Shown: piece by piece, positions 44,332 to 56,200 of the stretch
Layout: each line of letters begins with the position of its first letter
Numbering within the stretch: the first letter of the stretch is position 1
NCBI GenBank assembly: GCA_032433765.1
Contig: JAVIAB010000051.1
Span: forward strand, 81,360,847-81,424,846
Length of the DNA stretch: 64,000 bases
Direction: 5' to 3'
Source: Megaustenia siamemsis
Taxonomy: Eukaryota; Mollusca; Gastropoda; Stylommatophora; Ariophantidae
The notes under the pieces: generated by a model
Seen by the model: the letters and a program-made list of their open reading frames with translations, nothing else
What the model was told of the DNA's origin: nothing
Databases searched by the model: none
Position numbers and translations under genes: made by a program

Positions 44332-46752
44332 GTAAGTAAAGTAAAGAGCCCCGTCATGCCAAGTGGCATATAGGCAATATGGTGTTTGTGACCATAATTT
44401 TTACATACCTTCGGCACATGATTTTTGGGGTAATATGGTCGGTATAGCTAAGTAATTGTTATACAGCACTCTGTGAAATAGACTTAGATATCAATGAAAT
44501 GTGGGACTCACAGAGCAAAATACTAATGACAGCAGCAGAAGCAAATGCCGGACTGAAGAAAATGGAAAAATGAGCTTGGATCTCAGACACCACATGGAAA
44601 TACATCAAAGAAAGAAGAGAAGCGAAGAGAGCCATGTCTAATGTAAAGACAAATCTTGGAAAGGTTCTGGCAAAAGCAACATACAAAGAATTAGACAACA
44701 AAGTGAAAAGTTCAGCAAGAAGAGATACAAGAGCTTATATAGACAATTTGGCAGAGAAAGCAGAGACAGCTGCAATTACAGGAGACAGCAGAACTCTTTA
44801 TACTGTACAAAAGATGCTGACAAACACCTATACATCCAGTGGAACACCAATTCTAGACAAATCTGGATTAATGCTAACAACAAGCGCAGACATAAAAGCC
44901 CATTGGGCGGAACACTTCAAAGAAATTCTTAACCGCCCACTACCCCAAAGTTTAATAGATTTTGAAGCTGAAACACCAGCTGTAGAATTAGATGTGAATT
45001 TAGATGATTTCACCTTGAGAGAAATAGAAACCACCTTAAAGCTTATGATCAACAACAAGGCTGCTGGAGAGGATAAGTTAACAGCTGAGATCCTCAAGGC
45101 AATTGATAGCCATAATCTAATACATCTCCAAAAAATGTTCAACATCATTTGGAAAGCAGAAGATGCCTCATAAATGAAAAAAAGGAATCATTGTTAAGAT
45201 TCCAAAAAGGGAAATCTTAGAGATTGTAACAACTGGAGAGGCGTGACACTTTTGTCAGTTGCCTCGAAGTTATTCTGCAAAATCATCCTAAATAGAATAA
45301 AGGATTCAATAGATACAGTAATGCGTGAAGAAACAGGCTGGGTTTAGAAAAGAGAGAAGCTGCCTTGACCACATTCTCACTCTATGACTTATATTGGAGG
45401 AACACATTGAAAAGCAAAAACCTTTTGTACTTAACTTCATCGATTTCAAAAAAGCATTTGATAGTATTCATAGAGATTTTTTGTGGAAAATTCTGAAGCA
45501 ATATGGCTTACCATCAAAAAACATAAATATTATCAAAGACATGTATGATGGTTACACATGTGCAGTTTGAACAGTGAAAGGACTGAGCGAATGTTTCCCA
45601 ATAGAAACTGGGGTTAAACAAGGATGTATTTTATCATCCTTGTTATTTGGAATTGTTGTGGACTTCATAATGAAGAAATGCTGCACTGGTAATAAAGGCA
45701 TCGAATGGAAACAAGGAGACCATTTGGAGGACCTCGACTTTGCTGATGACATAGTCCTCATCAGCAGTCAGATAAAAATGATGCAGGAAAACACAAATGA
45801 ACTATCAGCAATAGCCAGCAAAATTGGGCTTGAGATCAATCATGAAAAGATTAAAGCCATGAAAAGTTTAATTCCAACAGATGACAATATATACATGGAA
45901 AACAAACCAGTAGAAGAGATCGATCACTTTATCTATCTTGGAAGTCACATTGATCGAGAAGGGGATACAAGTAAAGAAATTAGAATCAGAATAGTTAAAG
46001 CAACAATGTCTTTCAGAAGCCTTGAAAAGTTGTGGAAATCAAAACTAATCAGCACAAACACAAAACTTAGGATATTCAAATCAAATGTACTATCAACCCT
46101 TACGTATGCGTATGAAAACTGGAAAACAACAAGAGATATAGAAACAAAGTTGAATGCATTCGAAAATAAATGTCTAAGGAAAAACTTGGTATAGCGTGGA
46201 ACGAATTCAAAACAAAGGAGGAAATTAGAGAAATCGCCAATCAACCACTAATATCTTCAGTAATAAAGAAAAGACGATGGTCATATGTTGGACATGTGAT
46301 GAGAAGAGATAATAACCGAATAGCAAAGCAGGCCCTCATATGGGAAACAACAGGTAAGAGAAAAATAGAAAGACCCAGGGAGACACTGAGAAGAACATTG
46401 ATGAGAGAGGCAAGAGCAACAGGATTCGGCTCCCTCAATAAGATAGAGCTGCTTGCACAGAACAGAGACAAATGACAAGATTTGATAAAATATCTTTAAA
46501 AGAAAACTGCTAGAACAAAAATTCAGATATGAGAAGGTGTATCTTGGTCTACGCCCTATGGGCCGGCAACGGCTCGAAAGGTCAATAGATAGATAGATGG
46601 TCGAATATTACGCCCGTGCCGCTTTACTTTCCCAGAAAAAAATACGGTACCCATTTAAGGCTGGGTGGACCTGAATGCCGTCGATCAGGATTGAACCTGA
46701 CCTCTAGTCCTTTGTAGTCCAGTTTACTAACGACTGAGCTATCGCGGCTCCC
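44332..46752 (-). mobile_element. SINE T1 (minus strand) split by LINE A
   Basis: Two halves, 44332-44444 and 46608-46752, together make one T1 SINE on the minus strand (tail first, tRNA head with GGAGCCGCGATAGCTCAG complement last). The whole is flanked by AAAGTATCATGTA at 44319-44331 and 46753-46765. A LINE A copy sits between the halves. Confidence 0.9.
44445..46596 (+). mobile_element. LINE family A, long RT copy inserted in a SINE
   Basis: Flanked by ATGGTCGGTAT (44435-44445) and ATGGTCGAATA (46597-46607). The copy is 5'-truncated after the endonuclease. 44634-45173 is open: pre-RT region with KSSARRDTRAYIDNLAEKAE, HWAEHFKEILNRPLP and MINNKAAGEDKLTAEILKA. 45174-45570 is broken by stops and shifts. 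45574-46194 holds the palm with ETGVKQGCILSSLLFGIVVD and LDFADDIVLISSQ, then FIYLGSHIDREGDTSKEIRI. After a shift 46170-46475 gives VGHVMRRDNNRIAKQALIWE and ends near LIKYL. Tail AATAGATAGATAG. The most complete family A copy here. Confidence 0.93.
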
Positions 46753-46796
46753 AAAGTATCATGTACATACTTGGAATTTTTTGTTTTTGAGGGTTT

Positions 46797-47232
46797 TAAT
46801 TCTTTACAACAAAGAAAAAGACATCATCTCAGTGCAAAATAAAGACAAGTGGAACAATATTAAAAGAGGTAAATGAATTTAAATGTTTGGGAACTTTGTT
46901 AACCTCAGACGGAAGATGTACAAAAGAGGTGAGATGCAGAATGGCTCAGGCTAAAGCAGCTTTCCAAAAAATGAGAAGATACTATGCAATCCATTTTTGA
47001 CAATAGTAACAAGAAAAAGAGTTCTTAAATGTTATGTTGAGCCAGTCTTAACATATGGATGCGAATCATGGACAATAGGACAACAGACAAGAAAATCACT
47101 GGAGTCTGTAGAAATGTGGTTTTACAGAAGAATGTTGAGAATACCATGGACAGCTAAGAAGAGTAATGAAAACGTTCTGAAAGAGGCCAAAGCAAAAAGA
47201 GAGCTAATTTCCAATATTAGGAAGAAACAATT
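46797..47232 (+). mobile_element. LINE family F fragment, 3'-truncated
   Basis: Starts in ACAACAAAGAAAAAGAC, and from 46997 reads MTIVTRKRVLKCYVEPVLTY, GCESWTIGQQTRKSLESVEM and WFYRRMLRIPWTAKKSNENV, ending at NIRKKQF. Unlike the other copies it lacks the C-terminus and the ATG tail. Confidence 0.85.
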
Positions 47233-47430
47233 TGTAGGAATTTTTTTTTTCATTGTTCATTTTCCATTGTTCCATCTGAACAGTCAATCTTAATTGTGTT
47301 TGATGTATGTCCATCCATAGTTGTGACAATGGCTTCCATTTTACATTCTCCCCTGTCAGTCATGCAAGCTCAAAGCTTAAGATGTCTACCAAATAGTAAA
47401 ATATGTTATCTAATATTACTATTTCAATAA

Positions 47431-48088
47431 TAGGGAATAATAGAACAAAGAAGTATGTGTTAGCACTCGGAAAAATTGACAGACAAACAACAATAGAAAA
47501 AAACGAAGAACAATATATGGTCCGAAGTGGGATCGAACCCGTACTCAGTGGCACCGCGCCTTGCCACGAGAAGCCGAACGCTTGGTACACTGCCACGCAG
47601 CCAACTAAAAAATTGGCTATTGCAGTAGTGTCTTCCACGAAAGGCGATCTCAATGACTATAGCATAGGGTAACGATCACAGACCGGAAATAAATTGTATA
47701 TTTGTACTTTCCTATTAATGCAAGTATCTCCCAGTAGGGCTGAATACTTGTGTTGTAGACAAACATTTATTGGACGAAACAGCACGAATAGTAGTTCCCA
47801 GTGGTTATATACTGGAAAGTACAAATATACAATTTATTTCCGGTCTGTGATCGTTACCCTATGCTATAGTCATTGAGATCGCCTTTCGTGGAAGACACTA
47901 CTGCAATAGCCAATTTTTTAGTTGGCTGCGTGGCAGTGTACCAAGCGTTCGGCTTCTCGTGGCAAGGCGCGGTGCCACTGAGTACGGGTTCGATCCCACT
48001 TCGGACCATATATTGTTCTTCGTTTTTTTCTATTGTTGTTTGTCTGTCAATTTTTCCGAGTGCTAACACATCTTCTTTGTTCTATTAT
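47431..48088. mobile_element. Inverted-duplicate tRNA-like element (hairpin), with 15-bp target duplication
   Basis: Left arm about 47436-47712 and right arm 47814 to about 48088 are near-perfect reverse complements (~277 bases); the 101-base centre 47713-47813 is unique. The arms contain a tRNA-like unit, read 5' to 3' on + in the right arm: GTGGCAGTGTACCAAGCG (box A-like), a variable-arm-like GCGCGGTGCCACTGAGTAC, then GGTTCGATCCC (box B). The direct repeat TTACTATTTCAATAA flanks the element at 47416-47430 and 48089-48103. A 15-base duplication is typical of LINE-mediated insertion and longer than DNA transposons make. The mirrored open frames in the arms are incidental. Confidence 0.85.
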
Positions 48089-48103
48089 TTACTATTTCAA
48101 TAA

Positions 48104-48589
48104 CTAGTTTTCATTTTTTTTGCAATTGTGTTGTTGCTAGCCCTATGCTACATGCCCTAACCTGGAGACCAAGGGTGCCCTTTTTAATGTTGACCCTACC
48201 TAGTCAGACCTACCCAAAGTAAAATGTTCACTGACATAGTTTTATGGGTGGTCAAGATGCCAAACTATGGCAAGGTGAGGACACCTTTATTGACAGGGCA
48301 AAATTCCATAAAAACACCCAAAACAAACAAATGTAAATGTTATCTATAACAACCTTCTTCTGATCTTCTTTAAAGCCATATTTAAATATAAAAACACTTA
48401 AATGCACACACCCACCTATCTACCTACCTAATGCATTCGGTATTGTCTTAATGGACATTTATCCCATTTTTGGGAGGAGCTGTCAGGTTTTTATTGGAGT
48501 TTGACAGTATGTGAGCTTGTAGATAACTTTAATTAAATTACCTGACAAGTCTGTTCAACATTAATATAAAAGCCTATCCCAATCTAAAA
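48104..48589. other. Unassigned intron sequence
   Basis: 48140-48320 is less AT-rich and may be an old repeat. No coding match. Confidence 0.4.
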
Positions 48590-49300
48590 GCCTTCAGCCA
48601 TTGATTATGGTAAGGGAAATAAAGCTCATGTTGAGTAATATTATGCTAGAACTGCAATCTATCCCTATAGCACATTCTTTTGTATCAAATACTTATAGAT
48701 ATTTAGGAGTGTGTAGAGCATAAACAAGACATAATAATTTGAGCATGTTATTTAAAAGAGAAAGTGGAATTATGTTGGGTATATGCTTTAAAAAAGAATT
48801 AAGAGCAATTTAATTAGATAAACATTTGACTGGAATATTCTGGAAATTAGAGAAAACTTTTAGGAAAAAGAAGACAATAAAGATATAGCACAAAGAGCAG
48901 AATGTGTTCATTAGCAGTACTCGTAAAAACTAATAATGAGGCCTCGCTTCACACATTTTTGTGGATCTGCTGTTCTAGTCACTCAGGAATCCATGATAAT
49001 GAAAGAGCTGACATGCTTGCCCAAAGAACATCCAAAGTACAAACTTTGAGCTCAATAAGAAAGATATTTTAAGGTCAATGATGGCAAACTTGAAAGTAAC
49101 AAAAATACTGATGTGGATACATTTATGAAGTTGAAAATTTGTTGTCAAGCAAGGCACAAGCAGGATGCTTGCATCCTAAAGGATGGATTAGAAGAGTTTT
49201 TAACAAGCCAGATACAGGAACTATTAGTGTGTAAACTTTGCATCATCTATTTGAAAAATCTATGGGGGTTTTTTTAAGATAGATGAAGCCCATACTTTTA
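48590..49300 (+). mobile_element. LINE RNase H remnant, different from family I
   Basis: The + strand near 48955-49035 reads FLWICCSSHSGIHDNERADM LAQRTS, the His-Asp end of an LINE RNase H domain (SHSGI.GNERADMLA). The sequence after it resembles a C-terminal tail, with stops. The upstream part 48590-48950 is too degraded to read. Confidence 0.55.
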
Positions 49301-49639
49301 ATCTGTAATCAATTAAAGCAATAAAATTGCTAAAAAGTAATTCTAGGAAAGGACATAACATTTATACCTTTTGGCATATAAAGTTGCATGATATTTTAAA
49401 CCATCCATTATAGGAGGAGGAAAATGTTGAAGTCAAATTTAAATGAGCAATGTCATCATGACTGATAGTCTTTTCAAACCACCACTGCACATTAGAAAGA
49501 AAATGTACATCACAGCTGACCTTCAGTGTCAGCTGATCAGTTCATAATTGATTATCGATATTAATTATCGGTGATATTGGGTGCGACCCAATATACAGTG
49601 TTCTTTTTGCTAATTCATCAGCAAGGAAATGTAATTTAA

Positions 49640-51040
49640 ATGCTGTGTGATTCTGAATGAAGAATATACCATGCTCAAGGTTTATCCATGTGCTGAAGAG
49701 CTGTATGTATGGGGCTGGCCAGTCTGTAACATGGAAATTAGTTCTCAACCATGCGACCGAGTGAGTGCATATGGATTTACACCATCCACAGTGGACTGTC
49801 GACTTTCAGTGACAAAACCAAAAATGACAATAAGAAGTGTTTTAGGGATCATGTCAGCCATTTATTAACAAAAGCCAGGAAAGATTAGCCACCATGAAGG
49901 TTATGGTAGCTGCCAATATTGAGCCTAGGCTACTAAGACATTTCTGTTTCAGGGATTGGTCCTCCCACCAATTGAGTATGCCCTAGCAATACTCCCTGTT
50001 AGTACAACACAGATTGACAGGCCAGAGAAAATATAAAACGAAGCAATGCATATTATCTTGAGGTGTATGAGAGACACTCCCTGTGTACCAATGAGGTACC
50101 TTCTTGATTTTCCAACTGTGAATGACAGGATCAAGATCTGGAGGATACTTATCTAAGATATCTTAAGATAAGCGCAGATAAAGAGCTTCCATTGTACAAA
50201 GAGCTCAACACAAGGAAAGGTGATAAACTAAGAAGAGGTAAATCATAGGTGAACCATGCAGAAGACGTTATAAAACAGGTCTGTGAACTTATAATATCAA
50301 CACTGGTAAGGAGTGAATACCAGTGCCTACATCATTCAAGGACACATTTTCATATATTGTCACACTCAACAGAAAGTGCGGGGAACAGAATCCAGTCATG
50401 GTTGATGCAGAGGTCACCACACTCATTTTGGACAACACTGATGAGGCAGAATAGTCAATGAAAACAGTGGTGCATACGTTATGACCATGAGTAGCATGAC
50501 GATTGAGGTGATGGCAGTGACTAGGGCATTCATCTGGTTAGAGTCACAAGACTACACCCACGCCTGTATACTAAGTGATTCAATGAGCTTGATAAGAAAA
50601 GTGGAGGTGGGCTCTGTACACAGGCAATGAGTTGAGTCATTACAGAAGTCAATGATACACAGAATCACCTGTATCTACATCCCTGGATATGTGGGAGTAT
50701 GAGGAAATGAAATAGTGGACAGGCTAGCTAGCTGTGCTGTCATTGAAGATGGTCAACTGATGAATCAGGCAGATATCATTAATGCCTTCCGAGATGTGGA
50801 AAGGCCACAGGTCTTCAACAACCAAGAGTTCATGTCTCATTCTTTGGATGAAGTAGGTGGGAGTAAAGATGGTTACATCCAGAAATGAGAGGCTTAGTGG
50901 GCACATAAGAGGACTTATTAACCAACACAGAACTGGAGTCGTCAGTCGCTGGATGCTGCAGGACTTGCTGAGGAGGGGATCTGAGCACCTGTTCAGAGTG
51001 CAATGATGATGACGCACAAAAAACTAAATAACTCAATACC
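49640..51040 (+). mobile_element. LINE family I, degraded RT end and RNase H copy
   Basis: 49740-50150 holds the RT thumb region: TPSTVDCRLSVTKPKMTI, then LVLPPIEYALAILPVSTTQI, NEAMHIILRCMRDTPCVPMR and YLLDFPTVNDRIKIWRI. From 50380 it is collinear with the copy at 1-735, with stops and deletions (for example the YTDGS Asp region is deleted near 50440). Ends near 51040 with the same ACTCAATA sequence as at 728-745. Confidence 0.85.
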
Positions 51041-51144
51041 AGTGATTCAGAGTAAGACAATGTCTTCTCATTTCTGAACAACTAATTTTGTTTAAGAATT
51101 GTATTTGTATTTTTAATTAGGAAAGTTTTTTCACCTTTGGCAAA

Positions 51145-51480
51145 AAAAAAAAAGGGGGGGGGGGAGAGAGTGGGGAAGTTATGATGTTTTACTTTAGGAA
51201 GAAAACAGAAAAATTATGTTTCGCTTTGAGCAGAAAAAGAACAAAAATTATATTTCATTTTTGGTAAAGAAGGGGAGAAAGTTATGTTTTACTTTAGAAG
51301 AAAAAAAAGCCATCATGATGCAGTGGCTGGTGTCTCATCTGCTGATAGGTAGTTTGGATTCAATTTTGAACTGTGATCAATTGATTTTTTCCAACCAAAA
51401 TGACTTTGGATTCACCCAGCCTCAAAAATTGGAACCAAAGATTTTTTCTGGAAAGGTAAGGTGGCCTAGCCTATATTTTC
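51145..51480 (+). repeat. Purine-rich tract and old T1-like SINE
   Basis: 51145-51175 is an A-then-G run (AAAAAAAAGGGGGGGGGGAG type). 51305-51480 keeps T1 body traces: GGATTCACCCAGCCTCAAAA, AGATTTTTTCTGGAAAGGTA AGGTGGC. Confidence 0.5.
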
Positions 51481-51647
51481 ATGGGAAAATATGGGCATGA
51501 ACACTGTTTATATTCCGCAAGACATGGTTGTGATTTCCTTTACTTTATTTCTACAATGGACAGAAGAAATGTAAAGATTGTAGTAAATTTTTCTTATGGA
51601 CATTTTTGTTTATGTGAGTCACTAACCTGTTTTCTCATTGATAACAG

Positions 51648-51827
51648 GACTTTGAATCTGATCCTGACCTCAAAGCTCAAGTTGTTGACTTGCTGGAAGA
51701 AATGGTAGTGAATACTAATCTTCTACCAGCTGAGCACAAAGCTGCAGCCTCTATACTTCGAACCATCAGCAAGGAACCATCGCCTGAAAAACGAATTGAT
51801 CTTGCCCAGCTTCTCATGCCTCCACAT
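51648..51827 (+). CDS. RASGRF (ortholog): RASGRF-like gene, exon d (segment before the Cdc25 domain)
   Basis: Internal exon of exactly 60 codons (phase 0 on both sides) between ATTGATAACAG and CAT|GTATGA. The peptide starts DFESDPDLKAQVVDLLEEMV, has LLPAEHKAAASILRTISKE in the middle and ends DLAQLLMPPH. Vertebrate Ras-GRFs have the same order: QDFE, an LK..V..FLEEV helix, LLTQERKAAANIIRTLTQE, then a short acidic linker. The match in order and spacing is clear. It joins either c1 or c2 without changing frame. Confidence 0.95.
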
Positions 51828-51975
51828 GTATGACTTGTTGTTTCATCTTATAGCTTATTGTTCATGAGAAGAGCTAATTATAGTATCATAACATATCTCA
51901 CTTGGTGGTAATAAGCATAAATGTGTATCAGTAGCTTAATAAACACTTAAATACAGAGGACCACACTGTAACAGT

Positions 51976-52233
51976 AGGAGCCGCGATAGCTCAGTAGTTA
52001 GTGAACTGGACTACCACGGACAAGGGGTAGGGTTCGATCCCAACCGACGGCTTCCGGGTTCACCCAGCCTTAAATGGGTACCGGGTTTTTTTCTGGGAAA
52101 GTAAAGCAGCACGGGCGTAATACTGACCACATTACCCCAAAAATCATGTGCTGAAGGTCTGTAAAATATAGGGTCCCTAACACCATATTTCCCTATACGC
52201 CACTTGGTGTGATGGGGGTACTTTACTTTACTT
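51976..52233 (+). mobile_element. SINE T1, intact copy
   Basis: Flanked by ACACTGTAACAGT at 51963-51975 and 52234-52246. The tRNA-like head has arms GGAGCCG and CGGCTTCC, box A TAGCTCAGTAG and box B GGTTCGATCCC, then the T1 body (AATACTGACCACATTACCCC, CACTTGGTGTGATGG) and a TACTTTACTTTACTTA tail. Best-preserved T1 here. It sits 149 bases after RASGRF exon d. Confidence 0.95.
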
Positions 52234-52246
52234 ACACTGTAACAGT

Positions 52247-53704
52247 GACACTAGAATGTGATTAATTATACACAAAGGATAGAGAATATAGGAGCTCAAA
52301 CAATCCTGGTCATGTGCAACAATTCTCTGTTGACCACATGCTCTGTCCTAACTCCCTTCTGATCTCCTTGTGATCTATTTTCACTGCTGTTTCTGCCCAA
52401 TTTTATTTTTTGCCATATTTCCAGTCTTATCAGCTTTGGAGATAAAGTTAGCCATCATTGGGCTCCATCCAATTTCCTTAATTGCATGCAGACATTTAAC
52501 TTCAAAGGCAAGTTAAAACCAAATTTGGGTTGGTCGCTTATGAGTTATGTAACTTATATCTAATCTCACTGCCAAAAGATTAACTTACCTGTTTACTTGT
52601 CTTTCATTTCCTGCCTTATCAGCATCTTGTATCAATATCAAACATTTTATTTGTTAAAGCCATGCCCAAAACATGGCATGGAAAACGTTTATGTCTACCA
52701 AATAATGTCTGATAAGACTAGTAACTTTTTCCGGACCACTAACCGACACATTGGCTCTACTTATTAAAGTAATATGTGACCAAAACCGACACATCGGCTT
52801 GGACCAAGTACAGTCAATTATTTTAAAGTAAAATAATTATTCTGTATAAATATTCACCAATACTTGTATTCAATATCTAGAAGAAACTTCATAATTGCTT
52901 CTTTTGATTACCACATGGTATTTTCTTTGTTCAGTTAAATAGATTGGTTGAATTTTTTATGTAAATGTATGTTTATTTTTGACAAATATTGGCCACACCC
53001 ACTAGTACTTAATAGTCTACTATTTCTTGTACCTAATTTCATTATTTCTGGACATAAATGTATCAAGTAAAGTGTATTTTGAAGAACTTTGGATTAGTTT
53101 GTGTAAAATTTTGAGAAGAATAAATAGCAACACACTTCTAGTCATAGAAAATAGAGGTACGTGAAAATCTATTATTTAAAATTGAAAATTATCTGCGTTT
53201 GAATATTTTCATACTATTTATAATAAATAATATATTTTTTCCTTCAGATATCAATAGATAGCTATTGTCATTTTCTTCAACTATTTTCTTTCCAGTGATG
53301 TATAACATGTACCACATTTAATTATATTATTGCATGAAATGGTAAAAAGAAAAAGACATGTGGTGGAATTTTTCTAAATTTAAAATTTATCTGGTCCAGA
53401 CATAAAGAAAATCTTTAGTCCACCAAAGCCTGGAAAGAGTTAAGTCTGGCATAACCAACAATCATGTTGTAATACTATTACAGCTCAAGGAATTGCTAGA
53501 TAAATTGTGTTCGTAATTGTTAATTCTTCACTGTTTGTTAAAAGTTTACAACATTATAGGGAAAACCCATAAGTACTCAGTTACTTTCAGCAGATGACCA
53601 AATGTATACACACTGATGGTTTCAGTAGCATGCTGTTTGTTTACATAATTAGTTCATCCTTACAGCAGCCATTTCTACACGTTCAAAACAAAATTGAATT
53701 TCAA
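52247..53704. other. Unassigned intron sequence
   Basis: 1.5 kb AT-rich intron. A short imperfect duplication ACCGACACATYGGCT occurs near 52742 and 52784. No element recognised. Confidence 0.4.
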
Positions 53705-54300
53705 ACAGTTTCTTTTCTAAAACTATAGTGTAGATTCATTCCTCTTTTTCTCCTTTCCTTTCTCATTTGCCTTTCAGCATCGAGGGGTGATATAATTTGC
53801 AGTCTTTTCCATCTTTGTCGTGGTCGACCCTTGGGTCTGGTATTCTCGCAACATTTATTGAGGGCTTGTTGTGTTGTGTTTTGGTCACTCTGCCTTGTCA
53901 TGTGGCCAAACCATTTTATCTGTTGTTTCTTTATATATTCTATGGCAGAGGCTTTTCTTAGCTTTTTTCTCAGTTCTTGATTTCTGATCTTGTCTCTCAG
54001 GCTGTTTCCTCTCATTCGTCTAACACATTTCATCTCAGTAGAGGTAATTTTCTTATTGTTCTTACTTCTAGGGTCCAGGACTGGCATTGGTAGCACAACG
54101 TTGGGATGAAAATTTGTATATTCATTGAAAGCTGTATTTATCCAACATATGATTGTTGAGGGTCTTGTCAGCATAATTGTGTGTGTGAGTGTCATTTACA
54201 ACAATTTCACCTCAGGCCAACCTGTCAGCTCTTCCTTTTCCACAAACCTCAGTAACCCTGACATATCCATACATTACGGATATTGAGGAGTGGGAGAGTT
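53705..54300 (-). mobile_element. LINE family E C-terminus, joined to an RNase H scrap (minus strand)
   Basis: On the minus strand the open frame 54195-53701 reads NEYTNFHPNVVLPMPVLDPR, TSTEMKCVRRMRGNSLRDKI, RNQELRKKLRKASAIEYIKK and QQIKWFGHMTRQSDQNTTQQ: the C-terminal blocks of family E. 54195-54300 on the same strand has a GRADRLA RNase H-like scrap. The 5' part shares a LPMP segment with 1140-1160. Confidence 0.75.
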
Positions 54301-55399
54301 CACCTAACATGGGCACATTTTTTAAAAATTCATTGATTGTCAGTTAGGATCATATGTAGGTTTGGTTTATTTGTAGGGTCACAAGATTTTTCTATTCAGG
54401 TGAATTAAAAACTTTAACCCATTTGTTGGAGAATAATTATAAATGAATGATGTCATAAAATGCAACAAACTAACTTCAAAAAGTGGTTTAAAATAATGGT
54501 TGAATATATCAGCTAAAAAATATAATTTAAAATGAGAACTACATGAAGTTTTATAGCAAGCAAGGCTTATTATTGAATATGTGCTAGTATGTTCACAATT
54601 AAGAGTACAGTTAGTAAGAAGACAAAAAAACCTAATTTGTGTGAAAAAATTGTGGGTACTCAAATGAGGTATATAATCCATCTATATAGATCATAATTTT
54701 GTGGAAAAATTTGGAAAAGGCACAACATATTTACATCAAAGAAATTCTAATCACTGTCAGACTATCACACTTAATTCAATAAAACCTATTTCCAAGTTAC
54801 TTTCCACGTAATCTGTGTTAAGATCAATTGGTGTAATGTAAAACTGAGCTTAAAGGTCACTGCAGTGAGACAAGTATTGAAATTGTGGAGTGCTGTGCTT
54901 TAGCAGCCAGATGGTTAACCTAGAAATGAATCCTTAGTCAAATCTCAGTACCCGAGAAATATGATAATCCCATGATGAATGAATGAACGTACCGATAGTG
55001 AGGACAGAGTGGTCATCCTACAGAAATCTAAAGAGAAAGGCACCATCTAGTAAGCATTATAGAATGTAGGGTCTCCATTTCTTATGAACCAAAAGATTTG
55101 ATCTCCCAAAATGCTTTGTCTGCCTTGAATATTACCAAGATATCATTTTTTTTCACCTAGGTCAAATGGAGGATGTATTTGAAATCCAAGTGTTTTACTT
55201 TAAAATTGAGCCTCTTCTGGCCTCACTAATATATTGTCCTTCAGTCTTTATAAACAATCTGAAACAGGTAAATGCTAATCCTCAACAGTAAATTGTCTAG
55301 TGTTGATTTGCCAGGTAGCTTCACTCATGATTAATTTTGGAATGGCAGCTCCAGCTATGGAATGAACAAGGCACATGTATATCCTGGGGTCTTGCCTAA
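54301..55399. other. Unassigned intron sequence
   Basis: AT-rich. No element recognised. Confidence 0.4.
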
Positions 55400-56140
55400 A
55401 CAAAAATCAATTTGCCCTGTGCAACCACAGGACTCTTCATTGTCACTGGGTGGTCGAAAGAAAACACTGTCCTTTGCATATATTGTTTTGGTGTATCAAT
55501 AGGACAAAGAAATGAGATCTGCCAGTTTCTGAGAAATGATGTTGAGTGCATCATTTTGTGGTGTAATAGTTCCCAAGCTGTAGTCAACCCACAAAAAGCA
55601 GCAGTGATAGGGTTCTCCAATAATAATTATACTTTTACTACAAACCTGTCAGTTGTGAAAGTATTTAACAAGGAGGTGATCAGAAACAGTAGGAAAAGAT
55701 AGTGATACCTACAAACTGGAGAGCATGGCTCTAATGGGGGTATTTATCTGGTAGGAGTCACAAGATTACACTCATGTCTGTGCACTAAGTGACCCAGTGA
55801 GCTTGATCTGCAAGGTCCAGACAAGCTGCTTCAACTTCAGCCATAATGGCTGGAGTCAATATAGAGGTCAAAGATCTACAACATTACCTTCTTATACTTT
55901 CTGGGCCACACACATTGAGGGCATCAAAAAAGCAGTTATTTTTGCTCAGTGCAATGGGCATATTATGGATAGTCAATGGATAGAGCAGATATCATTAACA
56001 GCCTTAGAGAGATGGGTAGAATAAGGACTTTAAAAAAAAGTGAAGCTGCATTCCTTTTTAGAGTGTGTTTACTGGAGGTTAAGATCAGCATTGCGGAACA
56101 GAACAATATTATGACTTTATCAACACCAAACTGCCACAAT
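55400..56140 (+). mobile_element. LINE family I, third degraded copy
   Basis: 55412-55702 keeps NPQKAAVIGFSNNNYTFTTN LSVVKVFNKEV, the RT segment after the active site. 55725-56030 aligns with the RNase H part (GGAGTCACAAGATTACAC.. as at 240 and 50540), with its Asp and His motifs lost. 56041-56090 matches the AAGATGGG..AGAAATGAG region weakly. Confidence 0.7.
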
Positions 56141-56200
56141 TAGTTGATATATCCTGATGAACATTTTGAGGAGAAGATTGAAGCACCTATCGATGCGTCG

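Noticed and set aside
47403..48103. Matching 71-89 residue frames in the two arms of the inverted element
   Set aside because: They overlap a tRNA-like sequence and are identical only because the arms are inverted copies.
51976..52055. T1 head as a functional tRNA gene
   Set aside because: Part of a SINE with a conserved body and tail, and present in several copies.
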